Below are positions 1-8,816 of a DNA stretch of 64,000 bases, one piece after another. Numbering within the stretch: the stretch's first letter is position 1; the number at the start of each line of letters is the position of its first letter. The stretch comes from Oceaniferula spumae (GTDB lineage Bacteria > Verrucomicrobiota > Verrucomicrobiia > Verrucomicrobiales > Akkermansiaceae): positions 186,001 to 250,000 of the forward strand of contig NZ_AP026866.1 of assembly GCF_042849255.1 (NCBI RefSeq), written 5' to 3'. The notes beneath the pieces are model-generated. The model had not been told where the DNA came from. It saw only the letters and a program-made list of their open reading frames with translations, and searched no databases. A program made the translations under genes and the position numbers.

Positions 1-1932
1 ATGGCTGACGAAGGAGTCTCTCTGGAGGATCTGGCTCAGGATGATCAAATGAATGCTCAGATCGCCGCCTACAGTGAAGAATACTTCGCCGCCTACGGCA
101 AAGGGAGCCCAGAGGCTTTCCGCTTGGGTATCAAATTTCTGGAGCGCTTAGCCTACTTCGGTGGTCGCACTGCCGTGTTCGCAGCCGATGGTTTTGTGCG
201 CGAAGGTGAGAATTTCTCCCCCGAGTCACCTAAAGTATTTCTCGATGGACCGCTCAAAGGCGCGCCAAAAGAGTTCATCGCGATGTTTGCTGAGGCGAAC
301 ATGCCATCCTTCTACCAAGGATCAAAAGTTTCTGACGCAGATGCGCGAGATCTCGTTGCCGGTCAAATGGAGGAAGTGATTTCCGTGCTCGGCATGGCCG
401 AGGACGCATCTGAGGCCATCACGATCAAACGTGGTGATGCCGAGTTTTCCGGCTACAAAATCTCCGGAGCTAAGCTCGTAGAGATGATCGAGGCCGAAGA
501 CGGCTTCAAGGAAATGGGCGAGTTCATTGAAAGCGGCGATATCGATGCCTTCAAGAAAGCTCTCGGAGAGAAAACTCTTGTCGCCGTTTCCGGTGTGGTT
601 GGTGATTACGTCGTGCTCTTCTTCGGAAAATCTGAAGACGATTTCGTGCTCGTTGACAAAGTAGAGGACTCCGTCTGTGCCAACGACAAGATGGCATACA
701 TCGACTCCTTCCTCGATAAAGACATTCTCTTCGCCGGCTACAACGACTCCACAATGTTGAACCAAGTCAACAGCGTCGAAAGCTTCGCATACCGTCTGGT
801 CAGCTCTTTCGCCAATGGTGCAGGCAAAGGCCTTAGCGATGCATCATCACTCGGTGATACCCGCGATGTTGAAGCCCTGCTCGAAAGCTTGGCCAAACAA
901 GGTGAGAAACTCGCATCCTTGTTCACAGCCACTGACGCCGGATATGTCGGTTTCATTGAGGACGGTCTGAAAGTCGAGTCCTTCGGTGGACCTAACATGC
1001 CAGCTCTGGATCTCGGAAAAACCCACACCCTGTCTTCCATGGAAGCCGGTGAGGGCACTCTGCTCTTCGCCGATTGGAGCAGCAACGAGGCTTACAATCA
1101 GAAAGTGATGGAATACGTCGATACCCTTGGCGAAACCAGCTACCTGATGACCAAGCGTGTGGCCGCACTCGATATCGATTCCGCTGACTTCCGCGACTTC
1201 AAGCAAGGCGTGGACATGTTCGACAAATCATTCCGCAGCGATGCCCTTGAGCTCTGGAAAGCCCTCCGTGGCGATCTTGCTGCCGGTCTTGGTTCTGAGT
1301 CCGCTCTGGTTATCGACATCAACGGATCATTCCCCAAAGTGCCTAACGTTCCACAAGTGGTGCTGAAAGAGGGTAAGGTCCCACGGGTCGCCTATGTCAG
1401 CACTGTATCAGATCGCTCTAAGCTCCAATCTTCTTGGACTCGCATCAATACATCAGCCGAAAATATCCTGAAAAGCATCAGCGAAATGGCCGGCGAGGAA
1501 ATCCCAATGCAGGTCCCAATGAGCAGTGAGAAAAATGACCTCAAGACCTGGTTCATTCCCATCCCATTCCAGAACGATGACTTCGTGCCATCCGTCTCTG
1601 TTAGCGATGACTTGTTCTTTGCCTCCACATCCAAGACTTTCTCTGAAGGCCTTGCGGAGCGTTTCAAAGCAGGTGGCGGAACCAGCCGTAACGGAGCTTG
1701 GCTAAACGTCGACTTCAAAGTGTTGAACCAATACGCAGTGCAGTGGATGAAAGTGATCGAGGACAATTCCGAGGAGATCTTCCCTAACGAAAATGCTCGT
1801 AAGGATTTCGATGAGAACAAACCAAAAATCGAAAAAGCCATTAAGGCGTTCGAGTCATTGGATGCTCTAACCGTGCACACCCGTACTGAGGGTGGCCGCT
1901 CCCGTATCTCACTTCACTTGAAAGCGAAGTAA
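1..1932 (+). CDS. Hypothetical protein, probably truncated at the 5' end
   Basis: I do not recognise this protein. The frame is open from the first base of the window, so the methionine at base 1 may be internal and the true N-terminus, including any signal peptide, may lie outside. The visible 643 residues are acidic and soluble-looking, with no transmembrane segment, no cysteine cluster and no catalytic motif I can name. The chain alternates short hydrophobic strands with acidic helices throughout, and ends in a basic strand (residues about 620-643) just before the TAA stop. A strong intrinsic terminator follows 15 bases later, so this is the last gene of its transcript. Coding is supported by length and regular codon use; function is unknown. 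Confidence 0.8.
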   Translation: MADEGVSLEDLAQDDQMNAQIAAYSEEYFAAYGKGSPEAFRLGIKFLERLAYFGGRTAVFAADGFVREGENFSPESPKVFLDGPLKGAPKEFIAMFAEANMPSFYQGSKVSDADARDLVAGQMEEVISVLGMAEDASEAITIKRGDAEFSGYKISGAKLVEMIEAEDGFKEMGEFIESGDIDAFKKALGEKTLVAVSGVVGDYVVLFFGKSEDDFVLVDKVEDSVCANDKMAYIDSFLDKDILFAGYNDSTMLNQVNSVESFAYRLVSSFANGAGKGLSDASSLGDTRDVEALLESLAKQGEKLASLFTATDAGYVGFIEDGLKVESFGGPNMPALDLGKTHTLSSMEAGEGTLLFADWSSNEAYNQKVMEYVDTLGETSYLMTKRVAALDIDSADFRDFKQGVDMFDKSFRSDALELWKALRGDLAAGLGSESALVIDINGSFPKVPNVPQVVLKEGKVPRVAYVSTVSDRSKLQSSWTRINTSAENILKSISEMAGEEIPMQVPMSSEKNDLKTWFIPIPFQNDDFVPSVSVSDDLFFASTSKTFSEGLAERFKAGGGTSRNGAWLNVDFKVLNQYAVQWMKVIEDNSEEIFPNENARKDFDENKPKIEKAIKAFESLDALTVHTRTEGGRSRISLHLKAK

Positions 1933-1946
1933 CTTCTAACCATTTC

Positions 1947-1988
1947 ACGGCAGGGCTTGCCATTCTTGTGCAAGCTCTGCCGTTTTTT
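1947..1988 (+). terminator. Rho-independent terminator
   Basis: A near-perfect stem ACGGCAGGGCTTGC / GCAAGCTCTGCCGT (1947-1960 with 1970-1982, 9-base loop) is followed directly by a T run (TTTTTTCTTTTTT). It lies 15 bases after the stop of the first gene and upstream of the phosphatase gene, whose start is therefore placed downstream at 2046. Confidence 0.9.
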
Positions 1989-2045
1989 CTTTTTTGCACC
2001 TTTTGCCCAAGTAGCCCGATTCCAAGAATCGGCACCCAGATTATC

Positions 2046-2510
2046 ATGAAAACAGTCCTATTCGTCTGCACCGGAAACACTTGCCGTAGTCCTATGGCTG
2101 AAGGGTTGTTGAAAGCAGCGCTTGGGAAGAAATCAGATATCAACGTCGCTTCGGCAGGTGTCGCAGCGATGCCTGGTCAGGCAGCGAGCCGGGAAACGGT
2201 CGCAATCCTGAAGAAAAAAGGTGCCAACCTTAAAAAATTTCAAAGCCGTCAGTTAGATGGCCCAATGCTAAAGAAAGTGGATCTCGTGATCGCCATGAGT
2301 TCATCGCACGCAGACGTCGTGATACAAAGTCTGCCGAATTTTGCTGATCGAGTAAGCCTGCTTTCCGATTTTATTGATCCGGAAGAGGGGCTGACTGGTG
2401 CGGATGTGCCAGATCCTTTTGGTATGAGTCGTGCCGCTTACGAGGAAGTCGCCGAAGTCATTGAGATGGCTATACCCGGAATTATCTCGGCTCTGGAAGA
2501 ATCACCCTAA
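2046..2510 (+). CDS. Low-molecular-weight phosphatase, YwlE-like (possible protein-arginine phosphatase)
   Basis: A 154-residue cytoplasmic phosphatase of the LMW-PTP fold. The N-terminal P-loop VCTGNTCRSPMAEG (residues 7-20) carries the C(X)5R signature with the nucleophile Cys and binding Arg. The C-terminal part has the acid-loop motif DPFG. The residue after the P-loop Asn is Thr (CTGNTCRS), whereas classical tyrosine phosphatases have Ile or Leu there. In Bacillus YwlE, Thr at this position is known to favour phospho-arginine, so arginine phosphatase activity is plausible, but this rests on one residue. An upstream in-frame start at 1968 would run through the preceding terminator, so the ATG at 2046 was chosen. 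The next gene begins 12 bases downstream, suggesting co-transcription. Confidence 0.88.
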   Translation: MKTVLFVCTGNTCRSPMAEGLLKAALGKKSDINVASAGVAAMPGQAASRETVAILKKKGANLKKFQSRQLDGPMLKKVDLVIAMSSSHADVVIQSLPNFADRVSLLSDFIDPEEGLTGADVPDPFGMSRAAYEEVAEVIEMAIPGIISALEESP

Positions 2511-2522
2511 CAAACAACAGAC

Positions 2523-3659
2523 ATGATTGAGAACGAAAACCATATCGAGGAAATTGCCAACGAGTTTGCGATCGCTGGCGAATTTATCTCTGGGGAAGAG
2601 GTCGATAGCGGCCATATCAACTCCACGTATGTAGCGAGCTTCAAAAAGTCAGACGGCCGAGTAGGGCGATATATTTTCCAGCGAATTAATGAGAACGTTT
2701 TCAAGGAACCACTCGTGGTAATGCGAAACGTCGAGATGGTGACTCGTCACATCAACTGGAAGGTCATGCGTGTGAAACGAGACCAAGGTGGCCAGACACT
2801 CAACCTTTATCCTGCACGTGGTGGTAGATTCTATGCAACTGGTGACGGTGGCGGCATCTGGCGCTGTTATAACTTCATTGAAGGCTGCAAAACCTATGAC
2901 ATTGTAGAGAACACCCGCCAAGCCTATCAGGCCGCACATGCGTTTGGAGCATTCCAAGATCTGGTCTGCGATATTCCCGTGGAAGACATTAAGGAAACGA
3001 TTCCTGATTTCCACAATACCCCCAAGCGCTACGCACGCTTGATGGAAGTTATCAAAGAGGACCCCAAAGGTCGCGTGGCCAGTGCTCAGAAAGAAATCGA
3101 ATTCATCAAAGAGCGTCAGGGGATTGTTTCCAAACTGATCGATCTCAAAGAAGCCGGTGTTCTCCCCGAGCGGATCACTCACAATGATACCAAAATTAAT
3201 AATGTGATGATGGACGTGGAGAGTGATGAGGCCGTGTGCGTGATCGACCTCGATACCGTGATGCCCGGTCTTTCTCTCTACGACTTTGGCGATATGGTCC
3301 GGACTGCTGTTAGTCCTGCTGCCGAGGATGAGGTGGACTTGTCCAAAGTCGACATGCGTATGCCTATGTTCGAAGCTCTGGCTGAGGGATACATGGATGC
3401 CTGCGATTGTCTCTGCGACGCAGAAATCGAAAACCTCGCATTCGCAGGTAAGCTGATTTCTTTGGAAATCGGCATCCGTTTCCTAACAGACCATCTCGAA
3501 GGTGACGTCTATTTCAAAACCCACCGGGAAAACCACAATCTCGATCGTGCTAGAACGCAGCTCAAACTGGTTGAGAAACTTGAAGAACATGAGCCAGAGA
3601 TGGAAAGTTTCATCAAACGCCTGGCCAAAGCCCGTTCCTATCACCAGACGCTTCCTTAA
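2523..3659 (+). CDS. NahK-like N-acetylhexosamine 1-kinase (APH superfamily), copy 1
   Basis: A 378-residue aminoglycoside-phosphotransferase-fold kinase. Seen in order: GHINSTY in the nucleotide-binding lobe (about residue 30), YIFQRIN strand, the catalytic-loop motif THNDTKINNVMMD (about 220), the metal-binding segment VIDLDTVMPG followed by YDFGDMVRT (about 240-260), and a C-terminal RFLTDHLEGDVYF block. These blocks match the NahK family, which phosphorylates GlcNAc/GalNAc at C1 to start salvage into UDP-sugars. A paralogue with the same blocks lies at 8817-9917. Here the neighbours are a phosphatase and an unrecognised TIM-barrel-like protein rather than sugar-nucleotide enzymes, so the substrate may differ. 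The FLTD stretch is encoded by CTA ACA, one of the over-represented hexamers of this window. Confidence 0.85.
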   Translation: MIENENHIEEIANEFAIAGEFISGEEVDSGHINSTYVASFKKSDGRVGRYIFQRINENVFKEPLVVMRNVEMVTRHINWKVMRVKRDQGGQTLNLYPARGGRFYATGDGGGIWRCYNFIEGCKTYDIVENTRQAYQAAHAFGAFQDLVCDIPVEDIKETIPDFHNTPKRYARLMEVIKEDPKGRVASAQKEIEFIKERQGIVSKLIDLKEAGVLPERITHNDTKINNVMMDVESDEAVCVIDLDTVMPGLSLYDFGDMVRTAVSPAAEDEVDLSKVDMRMPMFEALAEGYMDACDCLCDAEIENLAFAGKLISLEIGIRFLTDHLEGDVYFKTHRENHNLDRARTQLKLVEKLEEHEPEMESFIKRLAKARSYHQTLP

Positions 3660-3678
3660 GAAGAATTACCTGAGCTTT

Positions 3679-4695
3679 ATGAAAAATCACAGCCTTATCA
3701 ATCATACATCCGTAAAGCTCGGGTTCGTTCCTGCCCACATCAAGCTAGATGGTACTCACATCCCAGATGAGGACGGGAACCTAGGTAGAAACGAGCAAGG
3801 GCAGCTACTTTTACTTGAAGGGATCGCAAGGACTTGTGAGCTGTCGCCAGTGAAATTAGATGCCATCCAAGTCATGTCATTTCCTGGGATCAAGGCCGCG
3901 GATTCTGATGAGTTATTCAGTGGTATTGCGGATCTCGGTTTGGAGCCTCAGCTCGTTATCATGGTGGGTGGTGTCGATACGATGGATCCAAAAGATGAGG
4001 ATGAAGCAACGGCCCAGTTGCTTGCGGGTATCGAGATCGCCAAGCGTCATCAGGTAAAACATGTCTGCTCTACCTCGGCAGAAGCGTGGATGGCAATTCC
4101 TGCACCCAAAGATGATGACGAATACCAAGCCAGAGTCGCTCAGAACGTCCGGCTGCATCACCGAGTTTACACTGAAGGAGACATTGCTAACTCTACGATA
4201 GAAAGCTGGAGTCTGGAGTTCTTGCGTCCTGGTGAAATGAACACGTTTACCAGCATTCCCACAATCAAGCCTTTAATCTCAGGTCTCAATTCTAAAGTCG
4301 GGTCGCCTTTTTTCAAGGTGCTTGTTGATGCCGCTCATTGCGGCGATGGGGATTTCTCAGTGGAAGAGAATGTGAATTTTATTCAGCAGCTTGCGGATGA
4401 TGACGAACTTGTCGTCTTCCATGCGTCTACACCCACCACTCGCGGATGTATCAGCACAGATGATGGCTGGATAGCGCCACTACTGAAAGCAGCTGTGACA
4501 ACAGGGAAGGTGAAATACCTATTCACCGAAATTTTCCACCATCAGGATCCTATCCTTCAAGCGTTGCGTGATTTTGATCCAAGACACGGAATCGATACAA
4601 CCGATGGTAGAGGGTATTGTGAGACAGTAGCTGAAAATTTAGGTGAAATCACCCACCGTTTGAATAACCTAAAAGCTAGGTCTCTCCTCGACTAA
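3679..4695 (+). CDS. TIM-barrel-like protein, possibly sugar isomerase/epimerase related
   Basis: A 338-residue soluble protein starting 19 bases after the kinase gene and probably co-transcribed with it. The ATG at 3679 was chosen because the longer frame would overlap the kinase gene in another phase. I do not recognise a specific family. Alternating strands such as LVIMVGGVD, VKHVCSTSAEAW, FKVLVDAAHCGDG and ELVVFHAST, with acidic and histidine residues at strand ends (VDAAHCGDGD about residue 215, EIFHHQD about 285), resemble metal-binding xylose-isomerase-like TIM barrels. Coupling to a sugar 1-kinase fits a carbohydrate role. That assignment is an inference from pattern and context only. 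Confidence 0.75.
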   Translation: MKNHSLINHTSVKLGFVPAHIKLDGTHIPDEDGNLGRNEQGQLLLLEGIARTCELSPVKLDAIQVMSFPGIKAADSDELFSGIADLGLEPQLVIMVGGVDTMDPKDEDEATAQLLAGIEIAKRHQVKHVCSTSAEAWMAIPAPKDDDEYQARVAQNVRLHHRVYTEGDIANSTIESWSLEFLRPGEMNTFTSIPTIKPLISGLNSKVGSPFFKVLVDAAHCGDGDFSVEENVNFIQQLADDDELVVFHASTPTTRGCISTDDGWIAPLLKAAVTTGKVKYLFTEIFHHQDPILQALRDFDPRHGIDTTDGRGYCETVAENLGEITHRLNNLKARSLLD

Positions 4696-4723
4696 AGGCA
4701 GCGTTCGGTATGATGTGATTCAC

Positions 4724-6115
4724 CTAAAACGGAAGCTTGGGCATTTTGCCACCGCCGCCTCCGAGCATGTCTCCCATGCCGTCCATTCCCTCCATGCCGC
4801 CGAGCTGTTTCATCATGTCCTTCATCTTACCCTTGGACTTCATCATCTTCCGCATCTGAGCGAATTGTTTGAGGAAACGGTTTACTTCGATCATGGTGTT
4901 GCCTGAGCCGGCTGCGATGCGTTTGCGACGAGTGCCTTTGATTAGCTCCGGACGGCCGCGTTCTTTCTCAGTCATGGAAAGAACAATGGCCTCCATGCGT
5001 TTCATGCGTCCTTCGTCAAATGCCTCGGAGGGAAGCTGCTTTTTGATTTTGTTAAAGCCGGGAAGCATACCTAACAGACCGTCGAGAGGCCCGAGCTTGC
5101 GCAGCATATTCATCTGCTCGAGAAAGTCGTTGAAGTCGAACTTGCCGGACTGCATGCGCTTGGCAGCGTGCATTGCTTGCTTTTCATCGATCTTATCAGC
5201 AGCGCCTTCGACCATACTGACGATGTCGCCCATACCGAGAATACGGCTGGCCAAACGGTCGGGGTGGAAAACACCGAACTGGTCGAGCTTTTCGCCCTCA
5301 CCGATGAATTTGATCGGTTTGCCTGTGACTTGTCGCATCGAGAGAGCGGCACCACCACGGGCGTCACCATCAAGTTTGGTCAGGATGATACCAGTGATAC
5401 CCACGGCTTCATCAAAGTGCTGGGCAACGGAGACGGCTTGCTGACCTGTGGCAGAGTCGGCAACTAACAGAGTCTCGTTAGGGTTAACGAATTTGTGAAG
5501 TTCCTTGAGCTCTTCCACAAGTTTCTCGTCGATCTCCTGACGACCCGCAGTATCGAAGATGAGCACCGTGCCGTTCTGATCCTTGGCCCATGCGAGGGCT
5601 TGTTTGGCCACCTTGACGAGATTTTTCTCGCCTGGCTCAGGAGCAAAACAAGGAACGCCTACTTGCTCGGCGAGTGTCTGTAGCTGCTCAATCGCGGCAG
5701 GTCGATAAAGGTCACATGCTATCAGCAATGGGCGACGACCCTCTTTCTGTAATCGCAGTGCGAGTTTACCAGCGGTAGTGGTTTTACCAGCACCATTCAG
5801 ACCGCAAAGAAGGATGTGAGCTGGGGGATTGAGGTCGAGGCCGACAGCATCGCCACCCAATAGTTCAGTGAGTTCGTCGTTGAAGATTTTGACGATCTGC
5901 TCACCGGGTTTGATTGACTTGATGACCTCGATGCCCATGGCTTTTTCCTTCACCTTGGCGATGAATTCCTTGGCGACGCCGAACTCGACGTCCGCTTCTA
6001 AGAGGGACATGCGAATTTCACGCAGCGCATCGGTGATATTTTTTTCAGAGATCTTGCCGACACCGCGCAGGTTCCGGAAGGTTTTGTCGAGGCTGTCAGA
6101 TAGGGATGAGAACAT
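4724..6115 (-). CDS. ffh: Signal recognition particle GTPase Ffh (SRP54)
   Basis: A complete 463-residue SRP54 homologue. The N domain (1-90) includes a KISEKNITDALREIRMSLLEADV segment. The G domain carries GLNGAGKTTTAGKLA (G1, about 105), DLYRPAAIEQL (G2), DTAGRQ (G3) and TKLDGDARGGAALS (G4/closing loop). The C-terminal M domain (about 300-463) is methionine-rich with an NRFLKQFAQMRKMMK helix and a Gly/Met-rich tail. The tail GGMEGMDGMGDMLGGGGG is typical. Ffh binds 4.5S RNA and signal sequences for co-translational membrane targeting. It converges on the gene ending at 4695; I found no 4.5S RNA nearby. Confidence 0.97.
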   Translation of the reverse strand: MFSSLSDSLDKTFRNLRGVGKISEKNITDALREIRMSLLEADVEFGVAKEFIAKVKEKAMGIEVIKSIKPGEQIVKIFNDELTELLGGDAVGLDLNPPAHILLCGLNGAGKTTTAGKLALRLQKEGRRPLLIACDLYRPAAIEQLQTLAEQVGVPCFAPEPGEKNLVKVAKQALAWAKDQNGTVLIFDTAGRQEIDEKLVEELKELHKFVNPNETLLVADSATGQQAVSVAQHFDEAVGITGIILTKLDGDARGGAALSMRQVTGKPIKFIGEGEKLDQFGVFHPDRLASRILGMGDIVSMVEGAADKIDEKQAMHAAKRMQSGKFDFNDFLEQMNMLRKLGPLDGLLGMLPGFNKIKKQLPSEAFDEGRMKRMEAIVLSMTEKERGRPELIKGTRRKRIAAGSGNTMIEVNRFLKQFAQMRKMMKSKGKMKDMMKQLGGMEGMDGMGDMLGGGGGKMPKLPF

Positions 6116-6154
6116 GGTTAGAGAATTGGTTGTTAGGATTTTGAATCTAAAAAT

Positions 6155-7399
6155 TTATTTTGGCTGATACGCGGCTTCACGATCGATACGAAAGATCCAA
6201 GTCATTGGATCAGCATACTGCGTGGCGCCCTTGGTGCGCCATTGGAGGCTGACTTCGCAAGTGCGAGAGCGTAGCCTGCGGTTGACCTTCCACGATACGG
6301 TTTTAGTCTGGTTATCGTAAACGGCTGGGACTTTGCCGAAACCTGCTACTCTCATCACCAGTGATGGGATATCGAGATTTTCCACCTTGGAAAGATCAGC
6401 GGAGATCACCGGCATCCGCTCAGGGATCAATGCGCCTGGCTCTGGTTTAACAGGGTGGGGCGTTGATTGAACGATCGCGCCGTCAGTGGCTGCGCTGTTA
6501 CCGGTGGCTTTGAAGCTGGTGGCATTTCTGAAAATGAAATCATGAGTGCCGAGAATGACGTATCGAGGCAGGGTGAAATTTGAGGTCGTTTTAGTTACTT
6601 TGCCAGGTAGCACGGTGAAGAGACATTCGTAACCACTCTCGGTGGCGATAGGTAGCATTTCACCTGTCACGAATCCACCTGGGTATGCGTAGGTGCTGAC
6701 TTTCCCTCCGAACTTCTGCTGTAAGATTTTACGAGACTCAGCGAATTCCTTCTTTAAATATTTGGTAAATTCATCAGCTCCCTTGGCTCGCTCGGCTTTG
6801 ACGGTTGCAGGGTAGGGGTGGGAAACGGAGTGGCTACCGATGGTGCATCCATGCTTTTGCATCTCCTTGATCATTTCTGTGGTCAGGGCGCTGCCGCCGC
6901 CATCGACATAGTTCGAATAGAGGAACACGGTGAACGGGTAGCCAAATTCTTTGAGCACTGGGTAAGCATCGGTGTAGACCGATTTCCAACCATCATCGAT
7001 GGTGATGACCACGGATTTGTCAGCAATTTTCTTCTCACCTCGTTTCCATGCGAGAAAGTCATCCATCGTGATGACATTCAGGCCGAGTTCACGGATTGCC
7101 TGCATCTGCTTCCGAAATTTGCCCGTAGGCAACAGCATCTCGGTGGCTTTTTTATTTTTTGAGAAGTCGTGATATCCGAGAACAGTGACGCGGACACCAT
7201 CGTCACCACCTGGGATGGCAGGTTGACCGGGCAGTTTCGGTTGAGTATCTGGCTGGTCACCTTCCGCTGGAGCCGGAGGGGGCGTTGTTTCCGACTCTTG
7301 TAACCTCACAACCCCACCTTCGGCACCACCAATGCTCGGATTAGCGAGCAGTGGCAGACTGGTTACGAGGGCTGAAATGAGGATGCTGAGAAATTTCAT
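6155..7399 (-). CDS. Exported polysaccharide deacetylase (NodB homology domain)
   Basis: A 414-residue protein. The start at 7399 was chosen because it opens with a signal peptide (MKFLSILISALVTSLPLLANP); the longer frame would overlap the next gene. A Pro-rich linker (about 37-66) leads into a carbohydrate-esterase-4 domain with motif 1 ITIDDGW (about 133), whose two Asp are the base and a metal ligand, and motif 2 HSVSHP (about 187) with the metal-binding His pair. The family removes N-acetyl or O-acetyl groups from cell-surface polysaccharides. A C-terminal domain of about 130 residues with strands and a WTFRIDREA-like end is not recognised. Probably periplasmic or surface exposed. Confidence 0.9.
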   Translation of the reverse strand: MKFLSILISALVTSLPLLANPSIGGAEGGVVRLQESETTPPPAPAEGDQPDTQPKLPGQPAIPGGDDGVRVTVLGYHDFSKNKKATEMLLPTGKFRKQMQAIRELGLNVITMDDFLAWKRGEKKIADKSVVITIDDGWKSVYTDAYPVLKEFGYPFTVFLYSNYVDGGGSALTTEMIKEMQKHGCTIGSHSVSHPYPATVKAERAKGADEFTKYLKKEFAESRKILQQKFGGKVSTYAYPGGFVTGEMLPIATESGYECLFTVLPGKVTKTTSNFTLPRYVILGTHDFIFRNATSFKATGNSAATDGAIVQSTPHPVKPEPGALIPERMPVISADLSKVENLDIPSLVMRVAGFGKVPAVYDNQTKTVSWKVNRRLRSRTCEVSLQWRTKGATQYADPMTWIFRIDREAAYQPK

Positions 7400-7464
7400 A
7401 AATTGGCCCGCAGGACGGGACCGCCCAATATAGACGGGCATCTGGAAAAGAAAAGTCCTGAGAG

Positions 7465-7857
7465 TCAGGAAAATAGCAGCCCTGGTATGGCAATTAGAAC
7501 AAAGAGACCCAAAGAGCCGACCACCCCCGCCCAAAACGCGTATTTCCGATAGACGGGTAGTTCGGCTTTGTTCGAGAAAGCGCAAAGATAAAGCTCGGAA
7601 ATCGGCCCGAGAAAGTACCCTAGATTCGCTCCAGCCGCCATCAAGCCACCGCCAAAGATGCTGCCAATGACTGCGAGCTCCTGCTGAGAGATATAGATCG
7701 CCAGCACGATGAGTCCTGGGATGAGCAGAATGACATTGTACTTAAGGCGCAATTTCTCCCACGCTAAGACAACGGCTCTGGGACTTCCGATGACTCGGAA
7801 GTCCATCTCATTCCCGGGTTGCGACTGTGGGGCGGCGTATGGATTTTCGTCGCCCAT
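7465..7857 (-). CDS. Small membrane protein with NPYAAP N-terminus
   Basis: A 130-residue protein with a short hydrophilic N-terminus containing NPYAAPQSQPG (residues 5-15), a motif common at the start of small planctomycete and verrucomicrobial membrane proteins. Three hydrophobic stretches follow: about 40-57 (NVILLIPGLIVLAIYI), 63-90 and 108-129. No catalytic residues are apparent and the function is unknown. It ends 66 bases before the deacetylase start and begins 8 bases after the epimerase stop on the same strand, so it may belong to the same transcript as the sugar-nucleotide cluster. Confidence 0.8.
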   Translation of the reverse strand: MGDENPYAAPQSQPGNEMDFRVIGSPRAVVLAWEKLRLKYNVILLIPGLIVLAIYISQQELAVIGSIFGGGLMAAGANLGYFLGPISELYLCAFSNKAELPVYRKYAFWAGVVGSLGLFVLIAIPGLLFS

Positions 7858-7865
7858 TGGTCAGT

Positions 7866-8801
7866 CTAGCTGTTCTGGGAGGCTACTTTATTGCGGAAAA
7901 ACTCAAAGGTGGCGGCGAGTCCCTCTTCAAGTGTGTGCTGAGGTTTCCAACCCGCGGCACGAAGCTTGTCGGATGAGGCGCGGGAGTGCTTCACGTCCCC
8001 AGCGCGTTCCGGGCCATGAATGAGTTTCGCGTCGGTTCCGGCTGATTCCAGAATGTTGTTGGCGAGATCATTGATCGTGATCTGTCCACCGTACCCAGCA
8101 TTGTAGGTTCCGTGAACACCGTCGGTGGTGGCGGCAAAAACCAGGGCACCTACGATGTCTTTCACGTAGATGAAGTCGCGGGTTTGTTCACCATCTCCAT
8201 AGACGGTGATGTCCTCGCCTTTGACTGCTTTTTCGATGAAAATGGGCACCGCTGCGGCGTAGGCTCCTTTGGGATCTTGGCGCGGACCGAAGACGTTGAA
8301 GAATCTAACGGATGTGGTTTCCAGTTTACCCTCAGTGCGGAACATTTCGAGGTAGTATTCGCCGTCGAGTTTGGTGATGGCGTAGGGACTTTTAGGTTCC
8401 GGATACATGGTTTCCACCTTCGGCACGGTGGGGTTGTTGCCGTAGTTGGCTGCGGAGGATGCGAAGACGAGTTTCTTAACTCCGGCGTCCGATGCTTCTT
8501 CTAACACGTTTAGGAGACCATTGACATTGATCTCCACACATTCGGCTGGCTTGGACATCGACTCCGGCACGGAAACCATTGCGGCCATGTGGAAAATGTA
8601 ATCCACACCTTCGACCGCTTTTTTGACCAATTCCCGATCCGTGATCGAGCCCTCGATGAAGGTGTGTTCGAGACCTTCGAGGTTATGAAGGTATCCGGTG
8701 CGGAGGTTATCAAGCACGCGGATTTCGTCCGCCTTGCCTTGAAAGTGTTCAACGATATGGGATCCGATAAATCCGGCTCCTCCTGTTACTAGAATTTTCA
8801 T
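7866..8801 (-). CDS. NAD-dependent sugar-nucleotide 4-epimerase (GalE/WbpP type)
   Basis: A 311-residue extended short-chain dehydrogenase. Rossmann motif GGAGFIGSH lies at residues 7-15, DNLRTG follows the second strand, and the catalytic region has FASSAANYG (Ser) and SPYAITK (Tyr and Lys, about 148-154). The substrate-binding segment FFNVFGPRQDPKGAYAAAVP resembles the WbpP/Gne group, which interconverts UDP-GlcNAc and UDP-GalNAc, more than strict UDP-Glc epimerases. It is the last of three same-strand genes with a NahK-type kinase and a nucleotidyltransferase, which supports an N-acetylhexosamine role. Specificity is inferred from context and one motif. Confidence 0.88.
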   Translation of the reverse strand: MKILVTGGAGFIGSHIVEHFQGKADEIRVLDNLRTGYLHNLEGLEHTFIEGSITDRELVKKAVEGVDYIFHMAAMVSVPESMSKPAECVEINVNGLLNVLEEASDAGVKKLVFASSAANYGNNPTVPKVETMYPEPKSPYAITKLDGEYYLEMFRTEGKLETTSVRFFNVFGPRQDPKGAYAAAVPIFIEKAVKGEDITVYGDGEQTRDFIYVKDIVGALVFAATTDGVHGTYNAGYGGQITINDLANNILESAGTDAKLIHGPERAGDVKHSRASSDKLRAAGWKPQHTLEEGLAATFEFFRNKVASQNS

Positions 8802-8816
8802 ATGATACTTTGAGTG

